Counted from the stretch's first letter, positions 43,542 to 52,365 are shown. The stretch: DNA of 64,000 nucleotides from BOG-1184 sp049514575 (GCA_049514575.1 JBEKUX010000001.1:62001-126000), one strand, 5' to 3'. Made by a program: numbers and translations. The notes: generated by a model not told the origin, from the letters alone.

Positions 43542-44483
43542 ATGGTCACCATTCCCCTAATTTCCACCGACACAAAACTTTTCCACCGGATCAAGGCCAT
43601 CATTGATTCCCGGCCGCAGGACGGCTACGATCTGCGGCTCTTTACCACGCTGAAATCCGCCGAAGCGTTCCTGTCCGACGTAATGCCTGAACTGATCTTC
43701 ATCAACTTCTCAGATACCTTTGGGTTGTTCGAGCCGCCGCACAACGATTTCTGGCTCATGCACGGCGGCGTCATCGCACTGTGCGAAGAGTGCCAGACCA
43801 TCGACCAGATCAACGCGGTCCGGGGCGCCAGCATCCTGTCGTCGCTGACCTTCGCTGATTGTGAAAAACAGCTGCCCGGCATACTCGATATTATCCGGAA
43901 CAACCGGCCGCTCCTCTATCATCCCGGCAGGGGCCCTGACCGGAGCACCGCGCTGTCAGGGTCATTCAGGCTCCGCAACAACCTTTTTGAGGCCGGCTGC
44001 TACATCAATCTCATCTGCAACTATCTTTGCAATTCAGACAGGTTGACACTTGAAAACAAATATTTCTTCCATCTGCCGATTTACGAAATGCTCATTAACG
44101 CCATCGAACACGGCAATTGCGGCATTGCCTACGATGAAAAAAGCCGCTTCCTCGAGCGGGGCGGCTGCGCACCCGACCTGATCCAGGAAAAATGCGATGA
44201 TCCGGCCGTGGCAGCGAAAGCGGTGACCCTCAGCTATGCCCTGTATCCTTCGTACGGCCGGATTGTCATTGCCGACGAGGGTTCCGGTTTCGACTGGCGC
44301 ACCACGATCGATGAAATGCAGAAAAAAGACACCCTTCGTCTCCACGGAAGGGGCATCCTCATCACGCGGCAAATCGTGCGTTCCCTGCGGTACAACGAAA
44401 AGGGAAACGAAGTCACGCTCGAAATCGACTACCAGGCCCCTTCCCCGGCCGTACGCAGCCGGGTTGAATCGCTTGAGAGATAA
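43542..44483 (+). CDS. Anti-sigma/regulatory ATPase with receiver-like N terminus
   Basis: 313 residues. The C-terminal half (about 150-300) is a histidine-kinase-type ATPase of the RsbW/SpoIIAB sort: N-box EMLINAIEHGN, G1 box IADEGSGFDW and G2 box LHGRGILITRQIV. It has no phospho-acceptor histidine domain, so it acts as an anti-sigma or serine-kinase regulator rather than a sensor kinase. The N-terminal 120 residues alternate strands and helices like a response-regulator receiver (VTIPLISTDTKLFHRI, PELIFINFSD) but the canonical acidic pocket is not intact. No sigma or anti-sigma-antagonist partner is adjacent. Confidence 0.7.
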   Translation: MVTIPLISTDTKLFHRIKAIIDSRPQDGYDLRLFTTLKSAEAFLSDVMPELIFINFSDTFGLFEPPHNDFWLMHGGVIALCEECQTIDQINAVRGASILSSLTFADCEKQLPGILDIIRNNRPLLYHPGRGPDRSTALSGSFRLRNNLFEAGCYINLICNYLCNSDRLTLENKYFFHLPIYEMLINAIEHGNCGIAYDEKSRFLERGGCAPDLIQEKCDDPAVAAKAVTLSYALYPSYGRIVIADEGSGFDWRTTIDEMQKKDTLRLHGRGILITRQIVRSLRYNEKGNEVTLEIDYQAPSPAVRSRVESLER

Positions 44484-44493
44484 TAACCTCGGG

Positions 44494-45159
44494 TCAGAAC
44501 ACTCTTTTCGTGAGCGGGTGGGTCCTGCTTTTCCGGATCATGACCGGCTGCGCGCGTTTCTTCACGATCTGTTGCTGCCGCACCACGTAGTACGCGAGGT
44601 TCACCGGGCAGTACGGGGTCCGGACCTCGCCGATCCAGTAGTGCAGTTTCGGGTTCGGCACATAGTGCATGAGCGTGCAGTAGTTCTGTATCATTTTATC
44701 GAACCTGGTGACATCGACCTTGGAACAGGAAAGCGGGTCGATGTTCTTGAAATAGACCCGTATGAGCACCGGCCTGCCGGCGCCCGCGTCTTTCCGCACC
44801 GGCCGCAGATCCACGGGCAGGCGGACCTCTGCTCCGGTATCAAGGGACACGAAATCGTCGAGCGTGATGATGGACCTGATGACCCCTGACTGCACCCCGC
44901 CGAACAGGAGGTCGGTCGAAAACTCCGAGGTGTCTGCGGCTTTTCGCACGTCAAGGCACTGGATCGGGTCGTAAAAATTCCTCCTGCAGATCACGAGGGC
45001 CGAGTCGGAGCTGTTGTGCAGGACGATGAACAGCTGATGGTTCTCTTCGATCAATCTGGCCGTCATGGGCGGCACCGGCTCTTTTTTCTCTTTTCCGCAG
45101 GAGATGAAAAGAAGCAGGCAGCTTATGGCCATGAGGACGAGTATGCGTATGCCATTCAT
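44494..45159 (-). CDS. Putative lipoprotein, unknown function
   Basis: 221 residues. The start at 45159 is chosen because the product then opens MNGIRILVLMAISCLLLF ending ISCGKEKKE, a lipoprotein signal with a slightly unusual lipobox. The mature protein is strand-rich, with ARLIEENHQLFIVLHNSSDS and an RVYFKNIDPLSCSKVD segment, and has six or seven cysteines that may pair. No family is recognised. It is convergent with the ATPase gene (10-base gap). The frame remains open upstream to 45384, but that part has no ribosome site or leader. Confidence 0.55.
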   Translation of the reverse strand: MNGIRILVLMAISCLLLFISCGKEKKEPVPPMTARLIEENHQLFIVLHNSSDSALVICRRNFYDPIQCLDVRKAADTSEFSTDLLFGGVQSGVIRSIITLDDFVSLDTGAEVRLPVDLRPVRKDAGAGRPVLIRVYFKNIDPLSCSKVDVTRFDKMIQNYCTLMHYVPNPKLHYWIGEVRTPYCPVNLAYYVVRQQQIVKKRAQPVMIRKSRTHPLTKRVF

Positions 45160-45359
45160 ATATATAATGATACCGTTTGGTACAACCAACGGCCATACTA
45201 ATTTGGTGCCGGTAAAAACTACCAATACGGATTTGCGTTCATGGTGATTCGGCTGGCCGCTCGTGGTGAGCCTGCTTGCCTCTGCGCAGCGCTTGGGCGG
45301 AGCGGGGTCGAATCCATGAGCGTTCCTACCTGCCACCCGCCCCGGTTCTATAGCCGCAT

Positions 45360-47156
45360 TCAATTTTTCGATAGCATTTGGCAAGCTGGATCATACCCCA
45401 AGTCGCATGCTTTTTTAAAATCATCCAGAGCATGACTATAGTCGCCTGTGGCCTTATACGCAAGCCCACGATTATAATACGCATGGCTATAGTGGGGATT
45501 GAGCCTTGCCGCCTCATTAAAATCTTCAATAGCTCGATTATAATCGCCTAAGGCGTTCCAGGTAACCCCGCGATTATTATATATCGCATACATCGGCTTG
45601 AGTTTGATAGCATGAGTAAAATCATCAATAGCACGGCCATATTCGCCTTTAGATTTGTAAGCAATCCCGCGGTCAGTATATGCCAGCGCATCCATTGGAT
45701 CGAGTCCGATCGCCACGGTATGATCCTCGATGGCACGATCAAAGTCGCCCTTGGCACTATAGGCAAACCCGCGGCTATCATATGCTTGACAATATTTCGG
45801 AGAACGGTTTATCGCCAGATTGAAATCTTCGATGGCACGATCAAAATCGCGATGCATAGTATAGATGTTCCCCCGATAATTATAAGCGACTGCGATGGGA
45901 TATTTGGCGATGACATCGTTCCAGAGGGAGAGGCCATCTTTCCACACATCACACCGCTGATGCGTAATCCAGGCAAAAACGACAATAGATACACTCGTAA
46001 CGATGGCCAGTATACTTTTCAGAAGGGTGCTGTTAAGCTTTTCTTTAAGTAAAAATCGGCACAATACCGCAAAAACAAAATAAATGCCCACCAGGGGAAT
46101 ATAGGAATAACGCTCAGCGACTAAAACGTTTCCAAAAGGCGCTATTTGAAGGACCGGAAGTAAAGTAATAAAATAAAATAAGGAACCAAAGACAAGCGTA
46201 CGAGAATACCTGCGAAAGCAATAGACAGCGACCGCGCCGCCGGTCACGATGAACGGGGCCGCAAAAAACCCGAACATCGTAGCGTCGGAAAGATGGGGGG
46301 GCAAAGGATACAGTGAACAAAGACGCACGGGCGCCACCGTTTTGGCCATGTAAAAAAACAGGTTGTAAAACGGCACGCATATTCGCTGAAGCATCGAAAG
46401 CCGAAGGTATTCCGAAATATCGCCTGTTTGTTTTTGAGTAAGAAACGTTATAATTGAAAATATCATTACTATTGCGAAAAATGGGACCTTGCCAAGCAGC
46501 GTTTTTTTGTCCAACCTTTTATTGTATAGATAATCGATAAGAAGCAGAACAAAAGGCTGGGTCACCGCCATTGGTTTTGACAGGAGAGAAAATAGAAGTG
46601 AAAACATGCAAAGCCAGTAAAACCTGCCTCGTTTCCCCCGTATATGCCAGATATAGAACAGCAGCGAAAAAAAATAGAAAAAAGCGAACAGAACGTCCTT
46701 TCGCTCTGCGATCCAAGCCACGGATTCCACCCTCAGCGGATGAACGGCGAACAAGAGGCCGACGAGCAGGCCGGTTAAATAGTGCCCGGACAATCCGAAA
46801 ATCAATGTGCATACCAAAAGGCCGTTTAAGATATGAAGTATCAGGTTGGTGCTGTGATAGGCAATGGGATTAAATCGAAAGAAATGGAACTCCGCCATAT
46901 AGGTAAGCATGGTGAGCGGTTGATAATTGCCTACATAGTTTGATGTAAATATTTTCGTTAGATTTTTAAGCGTGAAACCCTGTATATCGGGATTGTTGAC
47001 GACAAAGGTATCATCGTCCCAGTACGTGAATCCGTTATTGAGCGAAGGTAAAAAAGCAATGAGCGTTATGCAAGCGATAATACCATAACAAGATAAAATA
47101 CGGCGGATGTCACAGCTGGCGGGTAACTGCTTGCCATTATTCATACGTGAAGGCAC
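45360..47156 (-). CDS. TMTC-like multi-pass membrane protein with TPR repeats, paralogue
   Basis: 598 residues built like the protein at 8005-9741: about ten membrane helices with NGFTYWDDDTFVVNNPDI, NYQPLTMLTYMAEF, YHSTNLILHILNGLL and LLFAVHPLRVESVAWIAERKD, then five tetratricopeptide repeats (about 430-595; YNYRGNIYTMHRDFDRAIED and similar, 34-residue period). The sequence is well diverged from the first copy, so this is an old duplication or separate acquisition. The bacterial function is unknown; an O-glycosyltransferase-like role is suggested only by the fold. A second ATG lies at 47144. Confidence 0.72.
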   Translation of the reverse strand: MPSRMNNGKQLPASCDIRRILSCYGIIACITLIAFLPSLNNGFTYWDDDTFVVNNPDIQGFTLKNLTKIFTSNYVGNYQPLTMLTYMAEFHFFRFNPIAYHSTNLILHILNGLLVCTLIFGLSGHYLTGLLVGLLFAVHPLRVESVAWIAERKDVLFAFFYFFSLLFYIWHIRGKRGRFYWLCMFSLLFSLLSKPMAVTQPFVLLLIDYLYNKRLDKKTLLGKVPFFAIVMIFSIITFLTQKQTGDISEYLRLSMLQRICVPFYNLFFYMAKTVAPVRLCSLYPLPPHLSDATMFGFFAAPFIVTGGAVAVYCFRRYSRTLVFGSLFYFITLLPVLQIAPFGNVLVAERYSYIPLVGIYFVFAVLCRFLLKEKLNSTLLKSILAIVTSVSIVVFAWITHQRCDVWKDGLSLWNDVIAKYPIAVAYNYRGNIYTMHRDFDRAIEDFNLAINRSPKYCQAYDSRGFAYSAKGDFDRAIEDHTVAIGLDPMDALAYTDRGIAYKSKGEYGRAIDDFTHAIKLKPMYAIYNNRGVTWNALGDYNRAIEDFNEAARLNPHYSHAYYNRGLAYKATGDYSHALDDFKKACDLGYDPACQMLSKN

Positions 47157-47299
47157 GTTGCTTCGTGGGTTAAAATTATTCGTTTTGATTTTAATGAATA
47201 TGCATTAATGTCTTCATCTGAATGTCCTTGTAATCCAACATCTGTAACGCGCGGCCAGTGTGGCCTGCGATGAATTGCAGAGCACACAGGGGATGGCTT

Positions 47300-48232
47300 T
47301 CATATTGTGATCTCCTGTGAATTTTTTATCTTCGTTGAATCTCTAGCAAGTCTATACACGTTATCAAAAAAATCGTTTTTAATTTGGCGAGCATATCGCA
47401 ATTTACCCAGCAACGTCGATTTTTCCTTGTCTGGAATATCTATCAGGGTTTGATATTTTGTAATAGTATCTTTTATATGTTTCATATGTCTGTTGGGAAT
47501 AAGAAGTTCGTTAGTAGGGCTGATAATTACACCAGTAATTTTTTTATAATGTCTCTTGCTGTAGTACTTTGTCTTTTTTCTTTTGAGAACCAGCCCGGTT
47601 TTTTTTAGATGGTGATTAATGAGAAGGTGTGTTGTTTTGGGTATCATCGTATTCGATGAAAATGTCATATCGTCAACATAAAGCGAAAAAGATATGCCTT
47701 TTTCATTAGCAATGTTATGGATGATATCAAAAATATCACTATGAATTAAGAATGCCAGATCTTGGCTCAAATGGCTACCGGTTGGTATATGCCCATTGTA
47801 TGATACTATATCTGTCATGATCCATGCCAAATCAGCGCTCATTTGCATTTTATTATAGAAGAACCTGAAAATAAACTCGCGTTTGCAATTAGTATAATAA
47901 TGAGAGATATCTGTACACAAGAAATAGTAGTTACCTGCATGGTGTTTTGCATTATGTATGCATGAAACACCTTTCTTCCCTGAAAAAAGATAGCCCGGTT
48001 TATTGATGCGTGAAAGGAGCGTGTGTATTCGTAGATGAACTTTTTTGCGGATACCTATTGGTTCTTGTATTTCCCTTTCTTTATTGTCAGTTTTTTTTAT
48101 CCAAACCTTATAGAATCCACCAGGACAAAGTGACTTGAGTTCCTTGACGGAAATATTAAGCAGTTCGGAAAGCTTTTGTTTGTTCTGAAGGCGGTAAAGC
48201 GGGCTATTTTCAAGCTGGTAACTTTTCTGCAT
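47300..48232 (-). CDS. Retron-type reverse transcriptase
   Basis: 310 residues starting at ATG 48232, inside the end of the HTH gene (23-base overlap). It has the retron RT architecture: SPLYRLQNKQKLSELLNIS at the N terminus, the retron-specific NAxxH motif (Asn94-Ala-Lys-His-His98), motif A CTDISHYY with Asp108, IPTGSHLSQDLAFLI, the catalytic YVDD (185-188) and the retron-specific VTG-like ITG (232-234). Retron RTs copy part of a structured RNA into branched single-stranded DNA and act in anti-phage defence. The catalytic residues are intact. Group II intron maturase and diversity-generating features are absent. The region is AT-rich relative to its flanks. Confidence 0.9.
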   Translation of the reverse strand: MQKSYQLENSPLYRLQNKQKLSELLNISVKELKSLCPGGFYKVWIKKTDNKEREIQEPIGIRKKVHLRIHTLLSRINKPGYLFSGKKGVSCIHNAKHHAGNYYFLCTDISHYYTNCKREFIFRFFYNKMQMSADLAWIMTDIVSYNGHIPTGSHLSQDLAFLIHSDIFDIIHNIANEKGISFSLYVDDMTFSSNTMIPKTTHLLINHHLKKTGLVLKRKKTKYYSKRHYKKITGVIISPTNELLIPNRHMKHIKDTITKYQTLIDIPDKEKSTLLGKLRYARQIKNDFFDNVYRLARDSTKIKNSQEITI

Positions 48233-48533
48233 TGTCACTTTCAACGCTCTGCAAAAAGCCAATGATTCTATTTACAAAAAGCTGTTTGATGGTAATTCTG
48301 TTTTTTTGTGAGCCAAGAGACTCTGCAAAAAAAAGGAGCGACGATGGAGAGGTTTTAAGCTGTTTGCTGTATTTACCGATTAATGCGAGTGAAGGTTCTT
48401 TTTTCCCAGACTCGATTTCAGACAGATAGCTTGGCGATATATCAAGTGCTTTAGCCATGTCTTTAGACTTAATGTCACTAAAGACCCTCAGGAGGCGTAA
48501 TGCCTCATTGATATTTTTGTTGTTGGTGTTCAT
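48210..48533 (-). CDS. XRE-family helix-turn-helix protein linked to the retron RT
   Basis: 107 residues. Residues about 8-65 are a canonical XRE/Cro-like DNA-binding domain (LRVFSDIKSKDMAKALDIS, SYLSEIESGKKEPSLALIGKY). The remaining 40 residues form a short helical tail (KNRITIKQLFVNRIIGFLQS). Its 3' end overlaps the reverse transcriptase start, which argues for co-translation and a role in the same system, either as autoregulator or as the retron effector. HTH-associated retron groups have been described. Confidence 0.88.
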   Translation of the reverse strand: MNTNNKNINEALRLLRVFSDIKSKDMAKALDISPSYLSEIESGKKEPSLALIGKYSKQLKTSPSSLLFFAESLGSQKNRITIKQLFVNRIIGFLQSVESDNAEKLPA

Positions 48534-48559
48534 TCTTTAAGAGAAGATAGGAAGTCTAG

Positions 48560-48718
48560 TTATTCCTCATCGTTTGAAGGATCCTTATCAGCGTCAGCAC
48601 GCACCATAAAAGTGTCTTGCGATGCCTCCAAAGAAATCTGCTTAAACGACTCCGAACAACGCGGCGACGCGCAGATGGGTGATACATAAAAAAATCCTTT
48701 CCCGAACTTTATTTGCAT
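48560..48718 (-). CDS. Small cysteine-containing ORF upstream of the HTH gene (tentative)
   Basis: A 52-codon frame from ATG 48718 to TAA 48560 encodes MQIKFGKGFFYVSPICASPR followed by CSESFKQISLEASQDTF and an acidic end DADKDPSNDEE. The end is 26 bases before the HTH start and on the same strand. The composition looks protein-like, with a C-x4-C pair, but I know no homologue. Its ATG lies within the large hairpin at 48696-48759 that I also propose as the msd stem of the retron RNA. If that RNA call is right, the frame may be accidental. Confidence 0.35.
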   Translation of the reverse strand: MQIKFGKGFFYVSPICASPRCSESFKQISLEASQDTFMVRADADKDPSNDEE

Positions 48719-48976
48719 ATGGTGAATTCCATATGCAAAAGTTCGCTCACGTGGAAAGGCCCGGTCATCTGCCGCTTGTCACCTCCTATTTATTCTTTGC
48801 ATCACACGACTCACGAGTGTGATGCTAAACCGCGGGATGACTACGTATGCGATTCTCTATACACAATCCGAATCGGCGCGCAGCCCCCACAATGTTGGAA
48901 CTCAAGAATTCCTGAGCTCCCCAGGCATTTTATTGCCCCCAGAAAACAAGATTCGTGAGAATCCGGTTCCCATCTG
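48672..48976 (-). ncRNA. Candidate retron msr-msd RNA
   Basis: Upstream of the HTH-RT pair, on the same strand, lie about 305 nt of dense secondary structure. The ends CAGATGGG (48969-48976) and CCCATCTG (48672-48679, minus-strand reading) are complementary, like retron a1/a2. Between them, 5' to 3' in the RNA: GAGCTCAGG-AATT-CTTGAGTTC (48898-48919), CGATTC/GAATCG (48850-48875), GCATCACAC/GTGTGATGC (48799-48825) preceded by TTTA, and a long hairpin of 7+5+11 base pairs (48696-48759; CCTTTCC, CGAAC, TTTGCATATGG and their complements). The first three resemble msr stems, the last an msd stem. The branch guanosine cannot be fixed by eye. Confidence 0.6.
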
Positions 48977-49158
48977 ATAACTACAATATAAGTAAAAAAC
49001 GACCCCGATGCAAGAAAATTATTCTCCAATAGCGAAGATTATTCGCACGGATAAAGAGGCGAGAATACTTTATAACTTTAGCCATTCATACGCGTGGGTG
49101 CCCGCGCGGTGAGTATTATTCTGGGTAAACATAATATTCAAATTGCCGTAGATGCTTT

Positions 49159-50115
49159 TCACCCTCCAATACTTCTCCCCTCGATCACCATCGATTTTAT
49201 TTCCGATGTTCCTTTCGCTTCCCCGAGCGCTGCGGTCTCTCCCAGTTTCGCGTTGTCGGCGCCTAGGATCACGGCGGAGAGGTCACGGCTTTCGAGCAGG
49301 ACCTCGATGTCGTAATCGAGCGGTTCGGCAAGGAATGATTCGATGAGTCCTTTTAACGCAGCGTGGTTCTTGCCTTTGGGAAGAAAGCTTTCGAACATCC
49401 CGGGCGTGAGCGGGCCGAGGCTGACGCGGAACTTGCCGGAGAGATCGTAAAGAAAAGTGCCGAGAATTGCGGTCTGGCCGAGCCGCGCGTTGTCGTTGTC
49501 GCCGAGCCGCATCGGGTCCGGCAGCGGCGCCCAGCGGGGCATGAACTCCGTGACCTTGACCGGAATGTTGCCGAAGTAGTCGGAAACCAGGGCCTCAAGC
49601 GAGGCGTGGCTGCGCGGCGCGCCCGCGTTGAGTCCGGCATAGGCGAGCGAGCGTAAGGCAGAGGCAGGCAAATCCATGTTGAGCGGAATGCCGGCCAGCG
49701 CCGCGATACAGCGGACAAGCGGGTCGCCGGCACTGCTGATCAGGCGGTATTTTTTCCACGCCCGGTAAAAGAGCGCGTACATGCGGTTGTTGAAAATAGT
49801 CAGGAAATCGAGGAGCGCGGCCGCCTCGGCCTCGTGCTGGACGATATAATCCGAAAAATAAACCGGCAGGGGCGACGAAACCCCGGCAAGCCCCATGAAC
49901 GAAAGCCTGAACACGATCCTGCCGTCATGCCGCGTTATTGATACTATATCGGAGGTCGGGAAAGAGAGCGAAGGGTCGGGTTCGAACTGGATGCTTCCTG
50001 CACCCATTGGGTCGGCCACGCCCTTGTCTTCGAAGTGCTCTTCGAGCAGGGCAACGGCGCCGAAAAAATTGAGCCTTCCGGCTTCACGCTCAAGGAACTC
50101 GATCAGGTCGGCCAT
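49159..50115 (-). CDS. tssG: Type VI secretion baseplate protein TssG
   Basis: 318 residues of the TssG/ImpH/VasB family, a wedge component of the T6SS baseplate. RLNFFGAVALLEEHF, SLSFPTSDIVSI, FMGLAGVSSPLPVYFSDYIV, LDFLTIFNNRMYALFYRAWKK and LGQTAILGTFLYDLSGKFRV are the characteristic segments. It overlaps tssF by 13 bases. The gap 48977-49158 downstream holds no gene I can support. Confidence 0.93.
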   Translation of the reverse strand: MADLIEFLEREAGRLNFFGAVALLEEHFEDKGVADPMGAGSIQFEPDPSLSFPTSDIVSITRHDGRIVFRLSFMGLAGVSSPLPVYFSDYIVQHEAEAAALLDFLTIFNNRMYALFYRAWKKYRLISSAGDPLVRCIAALAGIPLNMDLPASALRSLAYAGLNAGAPRSHASLEALVSDYFGNIPVKVTEFMPRWAPLPDPMRLGDNDNARLGQTAILGTFLYDLSGKFRVSLGPLTPGMFESFLPKGKNHAALKGLIESFLAEPLDYDIEVLLESRDLSAVILGADNAKLGETAALGEAKGTSEIKSMVIEGRSIGG

Positions 50116-51866
50116 CGTTTCCCCTTCAGCGATCCCCAGGTGAGTGTGCGGCCCGAAGGCCGCAGGCTGAGTTCAAGATCGAAAAACGAGTTGATCGATA
50201 CGTAGTGGCCGAAAAACCCTGACAGCACCTCGCCGAACAGGTGCAGGTCAGAGAGGTCGGTGAACGCCGTTTCATCGATGGTGACCGTGTAGTTCACGCC
50301 CCTGATCAAACTTCCCCTGAACAGGGTTTCGGAAGGCCGGAGAGTTACCTCTTTTATTGCATCGATCCTTCTCTGCCTGCCTTCGCTGCCTGACCAGTCG
50401 TAGAGCCTGAGAAACGCTTTCAGACTTTCGGCAGAGGCTATGGAGGAATAGGTGGCGCCGAGGTGAGCCAGAAACGTCCACCGGTGTTCGTCTGCGGGCG
50501 GCTGGCACGGCAGGGTGGGGCGCGTGATATTGGTGAACGAGACCGCGTTCGGGAAGTCCGGGCCCGGGAACGCGATGCCGCCTTCGCGGATTTCGTCGCG
50601 GGCAAGGGAGCCGTTTGTAAAGTATGCCTCGATCGAAAGGTTTTCTTCGGAAACCTGGTCTGCGCCGGCGGTTTTCCGGCCGCCGATGGCGAGCAGGAGC
50701 TCGCGTTTTTTGCCGGGGCCGCGGCGGTACTGCACGCGGTAGCCGCGCCGCGAAGCGCTCTGGAGGCCCTTGAACGAGTGGAGCGGCTCGTAATCGGACC
50801 GGTCGCCGGTCGTGCGGTCGATGCCGGTGACCGAAAGAACGCTGTGCGTCGAAAACGAGGCGGGCCGCTGGATATCGGCGGTCACTAAGTATTCATTTTC
50901 CGTGATTTTCGTGGGGACCGGTTCGGTGGAGCGCCTGAACAGGTTGATTGCAGGCGAACAGAAGAGCCGGAAATTTTCCGTGCCGAACGGCCGGTCGCGC
51001 GGGAAATCGCAGTCGAGCGCAAGGGAAACCGAAAGGCGTTCGGGCGCGCTTTCGAGCGCCTTGAATTTTTCAAGGTCAAGGCCGTGAAGATCGACAAAAA
51101 GGAATTTCTCCGGGTACACGAAGTATTCGAGGAGCAGCGCATAGCCCCAGTAGGCGCGGGAGTCGCACGGCAGAAGCGCCTCTGCCGGAGAAAGCCCGCC
51201 CGGAGTGACCGGCATGGCGCTGCCGGGGACCACTGCTTCTTTTCCGCTGCCGCCGTCGTCGTACACGATTTTTGACGAAACGACATGGCGCGTGAGGAGC
51301 TCGTGAAGGGCCATGGCGACCGGCATTTCCGCGTGCAGGCAGAGGCGCAGCGGGTCGAACCTGACCTTGGGCCACGAAACGCCCGGTTCGATCCTGAACC
51401 GGAAGGTAATGGCGCCTTTTCCTTTTGTGTCGACCTGCTTTTCGACCGCGGCGAGCGACAGCGGATTGAGCGGCACCTCCTGCGTGGTGGTGAAGGTGCA
51501 GATCGCGTTGTCCGGCCCCACGGGCCGGGAGAGCAGCTCAATGCCGCGCGGCAGCACCTTTGTTTCGGACAGGTAGCCGCTCCGTGGCTTGAATTCGACC
51601 ATGGCCACGGACGGGATCTCCTGCTGCAGGTGCGGCCACAGGAGGTCGACGAGGCCTTCGGAAAGTTCGGGGAACGAGTCGTCGAGCTTTTCCCTGATGC
51701 GGGCGGCAAGAAACGCGAACCCCTCGAACAGCCGTTCCACGTAGGGGTCGCGGTCGCCGACCGCTTCTATGTTCAGGAACCTGGCCTGGTCCGGATGCGC
51801 TTTTGCAAACTGCCGTCCCGATTCGTACAGGTACCGCAGTTCCTCTTCGTAATATTTTTCGATCAT
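50103..51866 (-). CDS. tssF: Type VI secretion baseplate protein TssF
   Basis: 587 residues of the TssF/ImpG/VasA family. The start YYEEELRYLYESGRQFAKAH, DPYVERLFEGFAFLAARIREK, LWPHLQQEIPSVAMVEFKP, FRLFCSPAINLFRRSTEPV and the late TRPTLPCQPPADEHRW are diagnostic. TssF pairs with TssG around TssK and TssE to build the baseplate wedge. It lies 15 bases after tssE and overlaps tssG. Confidence 0.96.
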   Translation of the reverse strand: MIEKYYEEELRYLYESGRQFAKAHPDQARFLNIEAVGDRDPYVERLFEGFAFLAARIREKLDDSFPELSEGLVDLLWPHLQQEIPSVAMVEFKPRSGYLSETKVLPRGIELLSRPVGPDNAICTFTTTQEVPLNPLSLAAVEKQVDTKGKGAITFRFRIEPGVSWPKVRFDPLRLCLHAEMPVAMALHELLTRHVVSSKIVYDDGGSGKEAVVPGSAMPVTPGGLSPAEALLPCDSRAYWGYALLLEYFVYPEKFLFVDLHGLDLEKFKALESAPERLSVSLALDCDFPRDRPFGTENFRLFCSPAINLFRRSTEPVPTKITENEYLVTADIQRPASFSTHSVLSVTGIDRTTGDRSDYEPLHSFKGLQSASRRGYRVQYRRGPGKKRELLLAIGGRKTAGADQVSEENLSIEAYFTNGSLARDEIREGGIAFPGPDFPNAVSFTNITRPTLPCQPPADEHRWTFLAHLGATYSSIASAESLKAFLRLYDWSGSEGRQRRIDAIKEVTLRPSETLFRGSLIRGVNYTVTIDETAFTDLSDLHLFGEVLSGFFGHYVSINSFFDLELSLRPSGRTLTWGSLKGKRWPT

Positions 51867-51881
51867 GGTGAGTAACCCCTG

Positions 51882-52298
51882 TCAGGCTTTTTTCCACGAG
51901 GCGATGGAAGACTGGCCGTTCGTGAAAAAGGTGGTCTGGAACGTGATGGTGCCGAACCCCGGCACTTCGCCGGAAATCGAGAACGCGAGGGTCATGGCGC
52001 GGCCGGCGGCGTCCTGCCGCTGCACCTTTACATTACGCAATCTCGGTTCGTTGTGTTCTATGGTCGAAACAAGCGCCTCTTCCAGGCGCCCGAGGCCGTC
52101 CGGCATGGAGCGGTAGATTTCGCTGATATCGGGCAAACCGTAGCCTTTGAGGTGGGGCAGCAGCCCTTCGCGCGTGTTGAAGATCCGCGTAAGGTTGTCT
52201 TTGATCGATACGACCCGGCGCTCGGCAAGCGGGACCGCTTCGACCGGCGTGGCGTCGTAAAACCTGCCCACAAGACTTTCGAACAGACCCTGGTTCAT
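51882..52298 (-). CDS. tssE: Type VI secretion baseplate protein TssE (gp25-like)
   Basis: 138 residues matching the gp25/lysozyme-like TssE family, the sheath-initiating baseplate component. The diagnostic stretch is SIKDNLTRIFNTREGLLPHL followed by GYGLPDISEIYR, with the conserved Glu of the EPR motif in EHNEPRLRNVKV. It is the first gene of the tssE-tssF-tssG cluster; a terminator of the upstream lipoprotein gene lies 68 bases before it. Sheath, tube, TssK, ClpV and membrane-complex genes are not in the window. Confidence 0.92.
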   Translation of the reverse strand: MNQGLFESLVGRFYDATPVEAVPLAERRVVSIKDNLTRIFNTREGLLPHLKGYGLPDISEIYRSMPDGLGRLEEALVSTIEHNEPRLRNVKVQRQDAAGRAMTLAFSISGEVPGFGTITFQTTFFTNGQSSIASWKKA

Positions 52299-52365
52299 GG
52301 GAAATTTCCGGTTTACGGTTTAAAGTAAAATAACATCCGCAATAAGGCGGGTGTAAGCGGCTTTT

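Noticed and set aside
49008..49111. 34-codon plus-strand frame beginning MQENYSPIAK
   Set aside because: Protein-like in part, but too short, without ribosome site or neighbour on this strand; possibly a gene remnant, not supportable.
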